DNA of 11,252 nucleotides from NCBI GenBank assembly GCA_049642385.1, contig JBAROU010000082.1:1-11252 (forward strand). Reading direction: 5' to 3'. The notes under the pieces were generated by a model that saw only the letters and a list, made by a program, of their open reading frames with translations, made no database searches and was not told the origin of the DNA. This stretch comes from JBAROU01 sp049642385 (lineage in GTDB: Bacteria; Chloroflexota; Dehalococcoidia; DSTF01; RBG-16-68-14). Of this stretch, positions 5,988 through 11,252 are shown piece after piece; the stretch's first letter is position 1; every line of letters begins with the position of its first letter. The position numbers were made by a program, and so were the translations under genes.

Positions 5988-6593
5988 ATGCACCGTATCG
6001 TGTTCCCTGCAATCGCTCTCGCGATAATTGCATTTGTCGCTCTGGGCGCGACGTGCGCTGAGAGCGACAGTCCACAGTCCTCGGGAGCGCCGGTGCAAGA
6101 AGCAACAGTGCCGCTCAAGCTCCCTACCTATTACCCCTCGCCGGGTCCAACCCTCCCGTGGAAAAGCGCCACCACTGGTACTGCTGAGAACGTGCAGGAG
6201 GCTGCTTCATTCGCTCGGGAACTGATCTACGCGATGCCACCATTTGAGAGCGTAGAATTGCGTTCGTTGACATACGTGGAGGCGACGGTAGGCGAGGGAC
6301 GTGATCTGTACGATCCTGGTCGCGAGGACAAAATTCCGGACATCGCCGACGATGTGGCGGCGGTGATTTTCGTCGCACACGGACGGTTTGAGTGGAGGGA
6401 TTTGGCTGGTTCTGCCACACCAGGACCGGTGTACTCTTCCAGGCTGCTTATCATCCCACTGGGAAAGTCGGGTTCGTTCTCAGACGCTAGCGATGAGGAG
6501 TACGACTTGAGCGCGCTGGGTGAGGTGAGCGAAGTGCCGCTGCCACTTCCTGAGTGGCCGACGCCGGTTTCGCTGGACACTGCCGGCGACTGA
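5988..6593 (+). CDS. Secreted or lipid-anchored hypothetical protein
   Basis: I do not recognise this 201-residue protein. Residues 1-24 form a signal sequence with a hydrophobic core (4-19). Gly20-Ala-Thr-Cys23 resembles a lipobox but with an unusual Thr before the Cys; otherwise cleavage after Ala24 by signal peptidase I is likely. A Ser/Pro/Thr-rich linker (26-62) follows. The rest (65-160) looks like an alpha/beta domain with strands at Ser-Leu-Thr-Tyr-Val-Glu-Ala (93-99), Ala-Ala-Val-Ile-Phe-Val-Ala-His-Gly (124-132) and Ser-Arg-Leu-Leu-Ile-Ile-Pro-Leu (151-158). The C-terminus is acidic and Pro-rich. ATG 5988 is the only Met before residue 83; no clear ribosome-binding site is seen. It is divergent from the HIT gene. 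Confidence 0.75.
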   Translation: MHRIVFPAIALAIIAFVALGATCAESDSPQSSGAPVQEATVPLKLPTYYPSPGPTLPWKSATTGTAENVQEAASFARELIYAMPPFESVELRSLTYVEATVGEGRDLYDPGREDKIPDIADDVAAVIFVAHGRFEWRDLAGSATPGPVYSSRLLIIPLGKSGSFSDASDEEYDLSALGEVSEVPLPLPEWPTPVSLDTAGD

Positions 6594-6613
6594 GTCCGCG
6601 CGGTGTATCAAAC

Positions 6614-6647
6614 GCGCAGGCAGTCGCGTCCTTGCGGCTGCCTGCGC
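6614..6647 (+). terminator. Hairpin downstream of the secreted hypothetical gene
   Basis: GCGCAGGCAG (6614-6623) pairs perfectly with CTGCCTGCGC (6638-6647). The stem extends inward by a G-T pair and three more pairs to a 6-base loop. It begins 20 bases after the stop. There is no T-run, so it may need Rho or act as an mRNA end stabiliser. Confidence 0.5.
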
Positions 6648-6774
6648 TCGGGCTACGGGCCCAGGAGTCTTCGGAGATCTGATCTACCGATTACTCCCTT
6701 GCGCTACTGTATGCATCATCCCACATGTTTGTCAAGCCCCCAATTTCAGCCAACTCGATCATGGTTTCGTCCCG

Positions 6775-6783
6775 TGCTATAGT
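6775..6783 (+). promoter_or_regulatory. Extended -10 promoter of the DUF1015 gene
   Basis: TGC-TATAGT is an extended -10 element (TATAGT at 6778-6783) with no clear -35 box. Transcription would begin near 6790, giving a leader of about 45 bases before GTG 6835. Confidence 0.5.
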
Positions 6784-6800
6784 CGGCTTGCCAGCCCAAT

Positions 6801-6842
6801 ATGAGAAGCCGGACCGAACGCCACTCGCCCATCCGTGGCTGA
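6801..6842 (+). other. Possible 13-codon upstream ORF overlapping the DUF1015 start
   Basis: ATG 6801 opens a 13-codon frame (Met-Arg-Ser-Arg-Thr-Glu-Arg-His-Ser-Pro-Ile-Arg-Gly) whose TGA at 6840 overlaps the GTG start at 6835. It lies about 11 bases after the predicted transcription start. The GTG has no ribosome-binding site, so ribosomes ending here could restart on it. It is too short to prove that it is translated. Confidence 0.2.
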
Positions 6843-8145
6843 TTTCCAGCCGTTCCGCGGCCTTCGTTACTCCCCTGCCACCGACGCAGGAGCCGTACTC
6901 TCTCCCCCTTACGACGTCGTCGACGCAGACGAGCAGGCCGCCCTCATTGAGCGCAGCCCGCACAACGTGATCCGCCTCGAGCTGAGCATCGCGGGCATGG
7001 GAGAAGCCGCCGGCGGTCGCTACACGGCGCCGGCCGAAACGCTACGTGAGTGGCGCCGGTCGGGCGTACTAGCGCAGGACGCGCAGGCATCGTTTTATGT
7101 CTACACACAGGAGTTCGAGCACGAGGGCGGCCGCAGGCGGCGCGGCGCGCTGCTCGGCCGGCTGCGGCTCGAGCCGTGGGATACGGGCGTCGTGCGGCCG
7201 CACGAGGAGACCGGCCGGGCCGCCAAGGAGGACCGGCTGCTGCTCCTGCGCCACTTGCACGCGAACGTCAGCCCGCTGTTCTCGCTCTACCGCGACCCGG
7301 CAGGCAGCATCGGCGAAGCGATCGGCGCTGCCGGCGAACCGGCGCTCGACACGCGCACGCCGGACGGCGAGCGCCACACGCTGCAGGTCGTAAACGACGC
7401 TTCGGCCATCGAGCGGATCGCGGCGGTGTTTCGGGAGACGCCGCTCTACATCGCCGACGGGCATCATCGCTACGAGACGGCGCTGGCGTATCGAGACGAA
7501 TGCCGCGCGCGCGCAGCGAGCTGGACGGGCGACGAGCCGGAGAACTTCGTGCTGATGGCGCTCGTCGCCGCGGACGACCCTGGCCTCGTGCTGCTGCCGA
7601 CGCACCGGCTGGTGCGACCGCCGTCGCTGCCGAACGACCTGTTCGCGCGTCTCGACCGCTTCTTCCAAGTGGACGACACGACGCCAAAGAGCTACGACGG
7701 AACGGCGCTGCTGCGACTGCTGGCGCGCGTCGCGGCGGCGGGGAACGCTGGTACGGCGTTTGGAGCGCTGGGGCTGGAGGAGGGACGGCTGCACTTGCTG
7801 ACGCTGCGCGACGGCGCTGCAGCGCGTGCGCTGATGCCGGCCGGCTCGGCGGCATGGCAGGCGCTGGACGTGAACGTGCTGGAGTACGCGGTGCTGCGCG
7901 AGACGCTGGGCATGGACGTCCTTCGAGAGGCTCAGGATCAGATAGGCGCGGTGGGCTACACGGACGACGCGCGACGAGCGCTGGAGGAGGTGGAGTCCGG
8001 TCGCTGGCCGCTGGCGTTCTTGCTCAACGCGACGCCAGTCGAGCAGGTGCTGGCGGTGGCGGACGCGGGCGAGCGGATGCCGAGGAAGTCGACGTACTTC
8101 TACCCGAAGCTGGCGACGGGGCTGGTGTTGTACGCGTTCGAGTGA
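6835..8145 (+). CDS. DUF1015 family protein
   Basis: This is a full-length DUF1015 member (436 residues). The family signs are the N-terminus Met-Ala-Asp-Phe-Gln-Pro-Phe-Arg-Gly-Leu-Arg-Tyr, Ser-Pro-Pro-Tyr-Asp-Val-Val (23-29), His-Asn-Val-Ile-Arg-Leu-Glu (43-49), the central Asp208-Gly-His-His-Arg-Tyr-Glu-Thr-Ala block, and the end Lys-Ser-Thr-Tyr-Phe-Tyr-Pro-Lys. The His-His-Arg block resembles the nucleotide-binding box of ParB/sulfiredoxin-fold proteins, a fold that includes the archaeal serine kinase SerK. DUF1015 genes are often close to serA, so a role in serine or phosphoserine metabolism is a reasonable guess, not a demonstrated function. GTG 6835 is the only usable start because TGA at 6802 closes the frame. 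No signal peptide is present, so the protein is cytoplasmic. GC content is about 70%. Hairpin repeats begin 38 bases after the stop. Confidence 0.92.
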   Translation: MADFQPFRGLRYSPATDAGAVLSPPYDVVDADEQAALIERSPHNVIRLELSIAGMGEAAGGRYTAPAETLREWRRSGVLAQDAQASFYVYTQEFEHEGGRRRRGALLGRLRLEPWDTGVVRPHEETGRAAKEDRLLLLRHLHANVSPLFSLYRDPAGSIGEAIGAAGEPALDTRTPDGERHTLQVVNDASAIERIAAVFRETPLYIADGHHRYETALAYRDECRARAASWTGDEPENFVLMALVAADDPGLVLLPTHRLVRPPSLPNDLFARLDRFFQVDDTTPKSYDGTALLRLLARVAAAGNAGTAFGALGLEEGRLHLLTLRDGAAARALMPAGSAAWQALDVNVLEYAVLRETLGMDVLREAQDQIGAVGYTDDARRALEEVESGRWPLAFLLNATPVEQVLAVADAGERMPRKSTYFYPKLATGLVLYAFE

Positions 8146-8183
8146 GGGACGGTCGAGGGGGAACGCGGCTGTTCGGCCTCGGG

Positions 8184-8238
8184 CTAGATCTTTCGCGCCT
8201 CCGCCAGAGGCGGGCAAGCTGCTTACGCTCAGGATGAC
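8184..8238 (+). repeat. Dispersed hairpin repeat (type I), copy 1
   Basis: It begins CTAGATC and ends AGGATGAC. The outer arms ATCTT (8188-8192) and AGGAT (8231-8235) pair with one G-T. An inner palindrome, CGCCTC and GAGGCG, forms a second hairpin. It lies 38 bases after the DUF1015 stop. Confidence 0.75.
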
Positions 8239-8303
8239 GAGATGCGCGACAACGGTCAGGGCTTGGCGGCGCGGGCGGAAAGATGAAGGCAAGCAGCAAG
8301 ATG

Positions 8304-8334
8304 CTAGATTCTTCGCTTACGCTCAGAATGACAA
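8304..8334 (+). repeat. Dispersed hairpin repeat (type I), copy 2 (short form)
   Basis: This is the minimal form, without the inner palindrome. The outer arms ATTCT (8308-8312) and AGAAT (8325-8329) pair perfectly around a 12-base middle. It ends in the conserved GACA. Confidence 0.75.
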
Positions 8335-8435
8335 AGGGGGAAGGCGCTCAGGATGGCGGAGGACAGGAGCGTAGGATGACGGGGGAAGGCTCGCCGGACA
8401 AATCTAAAGCGTCGTAGGCGGAAAGCAGCAAGATG

Positions 8436-8486
8436 CTAGATTCTTCCCGCCTGAGGCGGGCAAGCTGCTTCGCTCAGAATGACAAA
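8436..8486 (+). repeat. Dispersed hairpin repeat (type I), copy 3
   Basis: The outer arms ATTCT (8440-8444) and AGAAT (8476-8480) pair perfectly. The inner hairpin is CCCGCC (8446-8451), loop TGA, GGCGGG (8455-8460). It is almost the same as copy 5 except for the paired change in the arms. Confidence 0.8.
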
Positions 8487-8549
8487 AGGGGAGGCGCGCA
8501 GGATGACAAGGGGGCTGGTGCTCAGGACGAGCAAGGGGCGCGACGCGGG

Positions 8550-8990
8550 CTAAGGGGTAGTGCTAGGCGATGACCCCGACGGCACCATGCAGACCAGGCG
8601 CCCGCTCGGTAGCTCAGCGAGGCGGCCGTTAGCGCCGTCAACCCGCGACGGCTCGCTTTCTATGTTTGCGACTACAACATAGGGTATGCCACGAAGCTTC
8701 CCCTGCTCGGCGACAGTCCAGGCACCCTCGGGCCGACCCAGAGCCGACGCCAGTTCGCGCGGCCGCCAGCGACCAACAAGAACGCGGTCGACGTCCGCGC
8801 AGGCGAAGGCATCGTGTTCCTTTGTCGCCTTACTGAGAGGTTGCAGCAATCCCGCCACCACAAAGACGTCGTCGTCCAGGAGTTCAGACCCTATGCCGCT
8901 GAGGATGCGGTCGAGCATGACGGCACAGCCAATAATGAGCGCGAGGCCCAAGAGTGTGAGTCCACTCAGGACGATGAAGAACACGCGCAT
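8550..8990 (-). CDS. Small membrane-anchored or lipoprotein-like hypothetical protein
   Basis: This 146-residue protein matches no family I know. It opens with a hydrophobic segment (residues 3-25). Ile19-Ile-Gly-Cys22 fits the lipobox pattern, so it is either a lipoprotein or held by one membrane helix, with the rest outside. The remaining domain (30-135) has alternating hydrophobic stretches (Asp-Asp-Val-Phe-Val-Val-Ala-Gly; Ile-Pro-Tyr-Val-Val-Val-Ala-Asn) and a conserved-looking Trp-Arg-Pro-Arg-Glu-Leu; the tail is Ser/Thr/Pro-rich. ATG 8990 was chosen because AAGGAGG lies 5 bases upstream and the hydrophobic segment starts right there. A longer frame from 9155 would run into a hairpin repeat and is rejected. 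It lies 235 bases downstream of serA on the same strand, with its own -10-like box. Confidence 0.75.
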   Translation of the reverse strand: MRVFFIVLSGLTLLGLALIIGCAVMLDRILSGIGSELLDDDVFVVAGLLQPLSKATKEHDAFACADVDRVLVGRWRPRELASALGRPEGAWTVAEQGKLRGIPYVVVANIESEPSRVDGANGRLAELPSGRLVCMVPSGSSPSTTP

Positions 8991-8995
8991 GGCCG

Positions 8996-9002
8996 CCTCC
9001 TT
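8996..9002 (-). promoter_or_regulatory. Ribosome-binding site that fixes the start at 8990
   Basis: The minus strand reads AAGGAGG, 5 bases before ATG 8990. It shows that the 55-codon upstream extension of this frame is not translated as part of the gene. Confidence 0.8.
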
Positions 9003-9042
9003 CGCCAGCGATCTTACGCCGTGGGCGCGGCGCGGCGCAAGA

Positions 9043-9048
9043 ATCATA
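9043..9048 (-). promoter_or_regulatory. Candidate -10 box for the gene at 8550-8990
   Basis: TATGAT on the minus strand has five of six matches to TATAAT. No -35 box is convincing. Transcription from here would give a leader of about 45 bases that includes AAGGAGG. Confidence 0.35.
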
Positions 9049-9121
9049 CGTACTAGGCCGGCTAGGACGTTTGCTCTATGCATGCGTCGCTGGAGTAGAA
9101 GCAGCCATGGTCGGCCGCGAG

Positions 9122-9189
9122 CGAGATTCTTCGCGCCTCCGCGAGAGGCGGACAAGTGAGGCGGGCAAGCTGCTTCGTTCAGGATGGCA
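9122..9189 (+). repeat. Dispersed hairpin repeat (type I), copy 4
   Basis: The outer arms ATTCT (9126-9130) and AGGAT (9181-9185) pair with one G-T. The middle is longer than in other copies because of an internal near-duplication (AGGCGGACAAG then AGGCGGGCAAG). It lies between the end of serA and the small membrane-anchored gene. Confidence 0.7.
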
Positions 9190-9225
9190 GGGGGCTCAGA
9201 TAATGGTGCGCGACGGGAGCAGCGG

Positions 9226-10806
9226 TTAGAGCTTGGCGAGGCGGGCGGAATAGAGATCGGGGACGGACTCTAGCTCGCGGAGCATGTCGGCGTCAGGTAC
9301 GACGCCGTCGACCTGCAAGACCATCATGGCACGGCCGGCCTCCTGGACGGGAGGACTGACCACCATCAGCTTGATGTTGACGCCGTGCTCGCCGAGCAGG
9401 ACGCCGACCGCGCCAACCATACCTGGCCGGTCGACGTTTTCGCAGATGAGGAGGTAGCCGTCGCCGGGCGGAATGTTGAGCGAGTAGTCGTTGACCTGCG
9501 TAATGTGGGTGCCGTCGTGGAACGCAGTGCCGGCGACCGTGGTGACGCCGTGGTCAGTCGTGAGGCGCACGACGAGCACGTTCGGGTAGTCCTCCGACGG
9601 CCCCTTGCGCTCATCGATGCGCAGGCCGCGGCGCTCGGCGACCATGTTGGCATTGACGATGGTCACGTTCTCTTCGCTCACGGAGGCGAGCAGCCCCTTG
9701 ATCGCTGCGGCCTTGAGCGGCATCACATCGTGGTTGGCGAGCTCACCGAGGTATTCGATCGAAACCTGCTGGAGCTGGCCATCGCAGAGCTGCGTTGCGA
9801 GCGAGGCGGTACGTTCGGCGACGGCGAGGAAGGGGCGGAGGACGGCCATCGTTTCGGCGGCAACGAAAGGCGCGTTCACGGCGTACATGGCGGGTTCGCC
9901 GCGGAGCACCGTAAGCACCTGCTCCGCGACGTCTACGGCGACGCGCTCCTGCGCTTCTTCCGTCGATGCGCCCAGGTGGGGCGTGACGATGGTTTTGGCG
10001 TGGGTAAGGAGCGGGCTTTCGGTGGGGGGCTCTTGCTTGAACACATCGAGCGCGGCGGCGGCGACGCGTCCGTCATCGAGCGCGCGGAGGAGCGCATCTT
10101 CATCGATGAGCTCGCCCCGTGCGGTGTTGATGATGCGTACGCCGGGCTTCACGTTGGCGAACTGCTCCTCGCTGAGTAGGTCGCGGTTGGCGCCGGCCAT
10201 CGTCACGTGGAGGCTGATGAAGTCGGCCTGCGCGAGGAGTTCGTCCAGCGACACCAGCTCGACGCCCAGGCTCTGGGCCCGTTCGGCGGCGACGTAGGGG
10301 TCGTTGGCGATCACGCGCATCTCCATCGCGCGGGCGCGGCGAGAGACTTCGGTGCCGACGCGACCGAGGCCGATCAGTCCGAGGGTCTTGCCGCGCAGCT
10401 CGATGCCGACGAACTTCGCGCGCTCCCAGCGCCCGGCGCGGAGGGAATCGTACGCTTCGGGGACGTGGCGGGCGAGGGCGAGCATGAGGGCGATGGCGTG
10501 CTCCGTAGCGGAGATGGTGTTGCCCCCGGGGGCGTTGACGACGACGACGCCTCGCTGGGTGGCGGCGTCGAGATCGATGTTGTCGACGCCGCTGCCGGCG
10601 CGGCCGACGACCTGGAGCTTGACGCCGGCCTCGATCACGGCTGCCGTGACCTTCGTCTCGGAGCGGACGACGAGGGCTTCGTAGTTGGGAATAAGGGCGA
10701 GCAGCTCTTCGGGAGAGGGGCGGAGGCGGACGTCAACGTCGACCCCGCGGGCGAGATAGTCGACGCCCTCCTGGGCGATGGGGTCGGTGATGAGAACCTT
10801 GGGCAT
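9226..10806 (-). CDS. serA: D-3-phosphoglycerate dehydrogenase
   Basis: The enzyme oxidises 3-phosphoglycerate to 3-phosphohydroxypyruvate with NAD+, the first step of serine synthesis, in the cytoplasm. At 526 residues it is the long type: substrate domain (1-100 and 290-310), NAD-binding domain (about 100-285), intervening ASB domain (about 318-440) and C-terminal ACT domain (about 453-526) where serine may inhibit. The Rossmann loop is Gly146-Leu-Gly148-Arg-Val-Gly151. The catalytic set is Arg230 (Asn-Thr-Ala-Arg-Gly-Glu), Glu259 (Lys-Gln-Glu-Pro) and His277 (Pro-His-Leu-Gly-Ala-Ser-Thr). ATG 10806 gives the family N-terminus Met-Pro-Lys-Val-Leu-Ile-Thr-Asp. The frame stays open to 10944, but that extension encodes repeat sequence and is rejected. 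No serC or serB lies beside it. DUF1015 is about 1 kb away on the other strand. Confidence 0.97.
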   Translation of the reverse strand: MPKVLITDPIAQEGVDYLARGVDVDVRLRPSPEELLALIPNYEALVVRSETKVTAAVIEAGVKLQVVGRAGSGVDNIDLDAATQRGVVVVNAPGGNTISATEHAIALMLALARHVPEAYDSLRAGRWERAKFVGIELRGKTLGLIGLGRVGTEVSRRARAMEMRVIANDPYVAAERAQSLGVELVSLDELLAQADFISLHVTMAGANRDLLSEEQFANVKPGVRIINTARGELIDEDALLRALDDGRVAAAALDVFKQEPPTESPLLTHAKTIVTPHLGASTEEAQERVAVDVAEQVLTVLRGEPAMYAVNAPFVAAETMAVLRPFLAVAERTASLATQLCDGQLQQVSIEYLGELANHDVMPLKAAAIKGLLASVSEENVTIVNANMVAERRGLRIDERKGPSEDYPNVLVVRLTTDHGVTTVAGTAFHDGTHITQVNDYSLNIPPGDGYLLICENVDRPGMVGAVGVLLGEHGVNIKLMVVSPPVQEAGRAMMVLQVDGVVPDADMLRELESVPDLYSARLAKL

Positions 10807-10816
10807 GATCGGTTGT

Positions 10817-10822
10817 ACTGTA
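10817..10822 (-). promoter_or_regulatory. Candidate -10 box of serA
   Basis: TACAGT on the minus strand ends 10 bases before ATG 10806, so the transcript would have a leader of only 3-4 bases. TACAAC, one step nearer, is an alternative. No ribosome-binding site precedes the ATG. Confidence 0.4.
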
Positions 10823-10916
10823 GCGCGGACTGAAGTACGCGGCATAGGCCTATCGACACGCTCGGGATGGCGTGTGCGGAGGGACGGAGGAGAAGCGGAG
10901 CCCGTTGCCCCACCGG

Positions 10917-10965
10917 CTAGATCCTTCCCGCCTGAGGCGGGCAAGCTGCTTCGCTCAGGATGACA
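10917..10965 (+). repeat. Dispersed hairpin repeat (type I), copy 5
   Basis: The outer arms ATCCT (10921-10925) and AGGAT (10957-10961) pair perfectly. The inner hairpin is CCCGCC (10927-10932), loop TGA, GGCGGG (10936-10941). A worn tail fragment (GCTCAGGGTGACG) follows at about 10974. It lies upstream of serA. Confidence 0.8.
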
Positions 10966-11026
10966 GTGGGGCGCTCAGGGTGACGTATGTGCTGGTGCGT
11001 AGCGGACGGAGGTGCGCGGCATGGGG

Positions 11027-11252
11027 CTAATCGCTGCTGCATTCCACCGAGACAGGTGGCAGGGGATCGCCCGGTTGCGCCGCGCCGAGGCCGTTCGGCG
11101 AAACGAGCCTTGCCGCAGCGCGTCGCTCGGCTTCAATCGTGGACCTGTCATCAAAGATACTGACGGTTACGTCTCCAGTCCAGATGCGTAAGCTATCGGA
11201 GACTTCTTGAGCGTCGGCTCCGCGAATTTGGAACACCTCACCTTCCTTGGCC
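11027..11252 (-). CDS. C-terminal part of an unknown protein, cut by the right edge
   Basis: The frame is open from the right edge to a TAG at 11027, giving at least 74 residues. Codon use looks natural (Val-Phe-Gln-Ile-Arg-Gly-Ala-Asp-Ala-Gln-Glu-Val near its visible start) and the sequence could be one strand-helix-strand unit followed by a Pro-rich tail. A GTG at 11236 has GGAAGG just upstream and could be a true start for a 69-residue protein, so it is unclear whether the gene is cut or complete. I recognise no family. Confidence 0.45.
   Translation of the reverse strand, partial: AKEGEVFQIRGADAQEVSDSLRIWTGDVTVSIFDDRSTIEAERRAAARLVSPNGLGAAQPGDPLPPVSVECSSD

Larger units (their letters stand above)
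8146..8549. other. Gene-free region filled with hairpin repeat copies
   Basis: No gene is supported in these 404 bases. They hold three recognisable copies of the dispersed hairpin repeat (8184-8238, 8304-8334, 8436-8486) and several worn fragments with the tail sequence 'CTCAGGATG' or 'CAGGATGACA' (near 8348, 8370 and 8497). A 24-bp stretch is duplicated exactly (8291-8314 and 8423-8446), covering the left edge of two copies. The plus strand between copies is purine-rich (GACAAAGGGG-type runs). Confidence 0.75.

Noticed and set aside
6691..6963. 90-codon minus-strand frame over the DUF1015 start
   Set aside because: It overlaps the promoter and the conserved N-terminus of DUF1015, and has no ribosome-binding site or recognisable fold.
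7050..8237. 395-codon plus-strand frame inside the DUF1015 gene
   Set aside because: Its Ala/Arg/Gly-rich translation is typical of a shifted frame in 70% GC DNA, and the DUF1015 frame carries all family motifs.
7069..8292. 407-codon minus-strand frame opposite DUF1015
   Set aside because: It is an Arg/Gln-rich shadow frame with no family features, and its N-terminus is repeat sequence.
8184..8486. CRISPR array
   Set aside because: The repeats differ in length and sequence, the spacing is irregular, copies also occur far away between other genes, and no cas gene is present.
9385..10179. 264-codon plus-strand frame opposite serA
   Set aside because: It is antisense to strongly conserved serA domains; the Asp/Gly/Val-rich sequence is a shadow.

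Overview
The window reads as a piece of a high-GC bacterial chromosome. The best guess is Chloroflexota, probably Dehalococcoidia-like. This rests on three things: the mix of genes (RNase PH, DUF1015, long-form SerA, small HIT protein), secreted proteins ending in a single dockerin-like calcium-loop tail, and dispersed hairpin repeats that contain 'GCTCAGGATGACA'. The assignment is an inference, because there is no rRNA or other taxonomic marker here.

Left part (1-2092): after about 270 bases with no recognisable gene, a clear sigma-70-type promoter (TTGACA, 18-bp spacer, GATAAT) drives two same-strand genes of unknown function (343 and 238 aa). Their GC content in hand-counted 60-base samples is about 43-53%, against about 68-77% in the genes further right. 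They look like a small acquired two-gene cassette.

Middle part (2339-6593): a GNAT acetyltransferase (+) converges on two tandem secreted paralogues (-). Each paralogue has a signal peptide, a six-cysteine cohesin-like body and a nearly identical dockerin-like C-terminus. Next come rph (+, RNase PH), converging on a HIT-family hydrolase (-), then a secreted hypothetical protein (+). The rph and HIT start codons lie 7 nt downstream of -10 hexamers, which suggests leaderless transcripts.

Right part (6775-11252): a DUF1015 protein (+), a 404-base gene-free stretch full of hairpin repeats, a small membrane-anchored or lipoprotein-like protein (-), and serA (-, 526-aa phosphoglycerate dehydrogenase with an ACT domain, first step of serine synthesis). 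The C-terminal end of an unknown gene (-) enters from the right edge. DUF1015 genes are often found near serA, so the two may share a role in serine metabolism, although here they are on opposite strands and separately transcribed.

Five copies of one hairpin repeat family lie between genes in the right half. Their outer arms vary together (ATTCT with AGAAT, ATCCT with AGGAT), which supports a real folded structure. Several genes have obvious downstream over-long reading frames; here starts were chosen by ribosome-binding site, promoter position and family N-terminus. No tRNA, rRNA, CRISPR array, complete insertion sequence or phage gene was recognised.
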